From Anaerolineae bacterium (GTDB taxonomy: Bacteria; Chloroflexota; Anaerolineae; JAFGEY01): a stretch of DNA of 5,044 nt. The stretch lies in assembly GCA_016931365.1 (NCBI GenBank), contig JAFGEY010000267.1, forward strand, positions 1 to 5,044, in the 5' to 3' direction. The notes under the pieces are model-generated. The model did no database searches. It had not been told where the DNA came from and saw nothing but the letters and a program-made list of their open reading frames with translations. Position numbers and translations under genes: made by a program. This document shows positions 4,897 through 5,044 of this stretch, in pieces (position 1 is the first letter of the stretch; each line of letters opens with the position of its first letter).

Positions 4897-4901
4897 ATTC
4901 A

Positions 4902-5044
4902 TCAACTTTCGGTTGTGATTGTGCCTGCACGCTCGTAATTCACGACAATGACGCCAATCGGGGTGACTTTGCTTTCCGTCACCTTGAACGCCATCGGGAT
5001 CGTGCCATCGGCAAACAACCGCTTTCCAACGCCCAACGTTATCG
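4902..5044 (-). CDS. Dihydrofolate reductase family protein (RibD C-terminal domain), C-terminal fragment
   Basis: The last 46 codons of a gene that begins beyond the right edge; the stop codon is TGA at 4902-4904. The translated end reads [18 protein letters not shown] (about residues 4-21 of the fragment), then a segment resembling [17 protein letters not shown]. This is the characteristic C-terminus of the RibD_C/dihydrofolate reductase-like family: G-x-G-K-R-L-F, then a strand ending Y-E-x-A-G. These proteins are NADPH-binding reductases, often of unknown substrate. The IS relic ends within a few bases of the stop codon, so the final residues may have been altered by that event. It runs in the same direction as the toxin-antitoxin genes, with the relic between them. 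Confidence 0.8.
   Translation of the reverse strand, partial: ITLGVGKRLFADGTIPMAFKVTESKVTPIGVIVVNYERAGTITTES

Larger units (their letters stand above)
4795..4897 (+). mobile_element. Left-end relic of an IS3-family insertion sequence
   Basis: From TGACCCCAAAAACTGG (4795) the sequence resembles the left terminus of IS3-family elements, with the 5'-TG end typical of that family. It is followed by an internal TATAAT (4837-4842), GGAGG (4854-4858) and an ATG at 4867 opening MSKRKQHSTN, which matches the start of IS3-family OrfA proteins (MSKRKQ followed by a short Ser/Thr-containing stretch and FKAKV). Homology ends near 4897, five bases before the stop codon of the next gene. The remainder of the element, including OrfB and the right end, is absent. 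The exact right border is uncertain by a few bases. Confidence 0.6.

Overview
The window is bacterial, GC-rich in its genes and AT-rich in several intergenic gaps. Three things suggest Chloroflexota (green non-sulfur bacteria): a secreted protein with long Thr/Pro/Ala linkers joining PA14 and lamin-tail domains, an antitoxin and PIN toxin pair of a type common in Cyanobacteria and Chloroflexota, and a LacI-type regulator. This placement is inference from protein style, not from a marker gene.

Layout: 1-290 holds no supported gene. 291-1370 (minus) is a complete LacI/GalR-family repressor with a near-consensus sigma70 promoter at 1449-1477. Two copies of TCGAACG, 21 bp apart, lie in that promoter. 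1478-1769 is a leader between divergent genes. 1770-3923 (plus) is a 717-residue membrane-anchored or exported protein: N-terminal hydrophobic segment, Thr/Pro linker, three PA14 domains, a second Thr/Pro linker and a C-terminal lamin-tail domain. It meets the minus-strand genes head-on, with a terminator-like hairpin for each direction at 3952-3993 and 4007-4040.

4075-4720 (minus) is a toxin-antitoxin operon, antitoxin first, with the PIN-domain (VapC-type) toxin overlapping its 3' end. A perfect 12-bp palindrome covers the predicted -10 box. 4795 to about 4897 looks like the left end of an IS3-family insertion sequence: terminal sequence, internal TATAAT, Shine-Dalgarno and roughly the first ten codons of OrfA. 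The rest of the element is missing. 4902-5044 (minus) is the C-terminal end of a dihydrofolate reductase/RibD C-terminal family protein, whose start lies outside the window.

The regulator and the PA14 protein are divergent, so the regulator may control the PA14 gene, itself, or both. A third TCGAACG copy at 1631-1637 fits that idea but does not prove it. The IS relic sits directly upstream of the toxin-antitoxin operon and carries a good outward promoter toward it. It also contains an interrupted inverted repeat that would bury the transposase Shine-Dalgarno in any transcript entering from outside. I see no wholly new multi-gene system. The most original signals are the regulatory structures in the IS relic, the palindrome over the toxin-antitoxin promoter and the modular surface protein.
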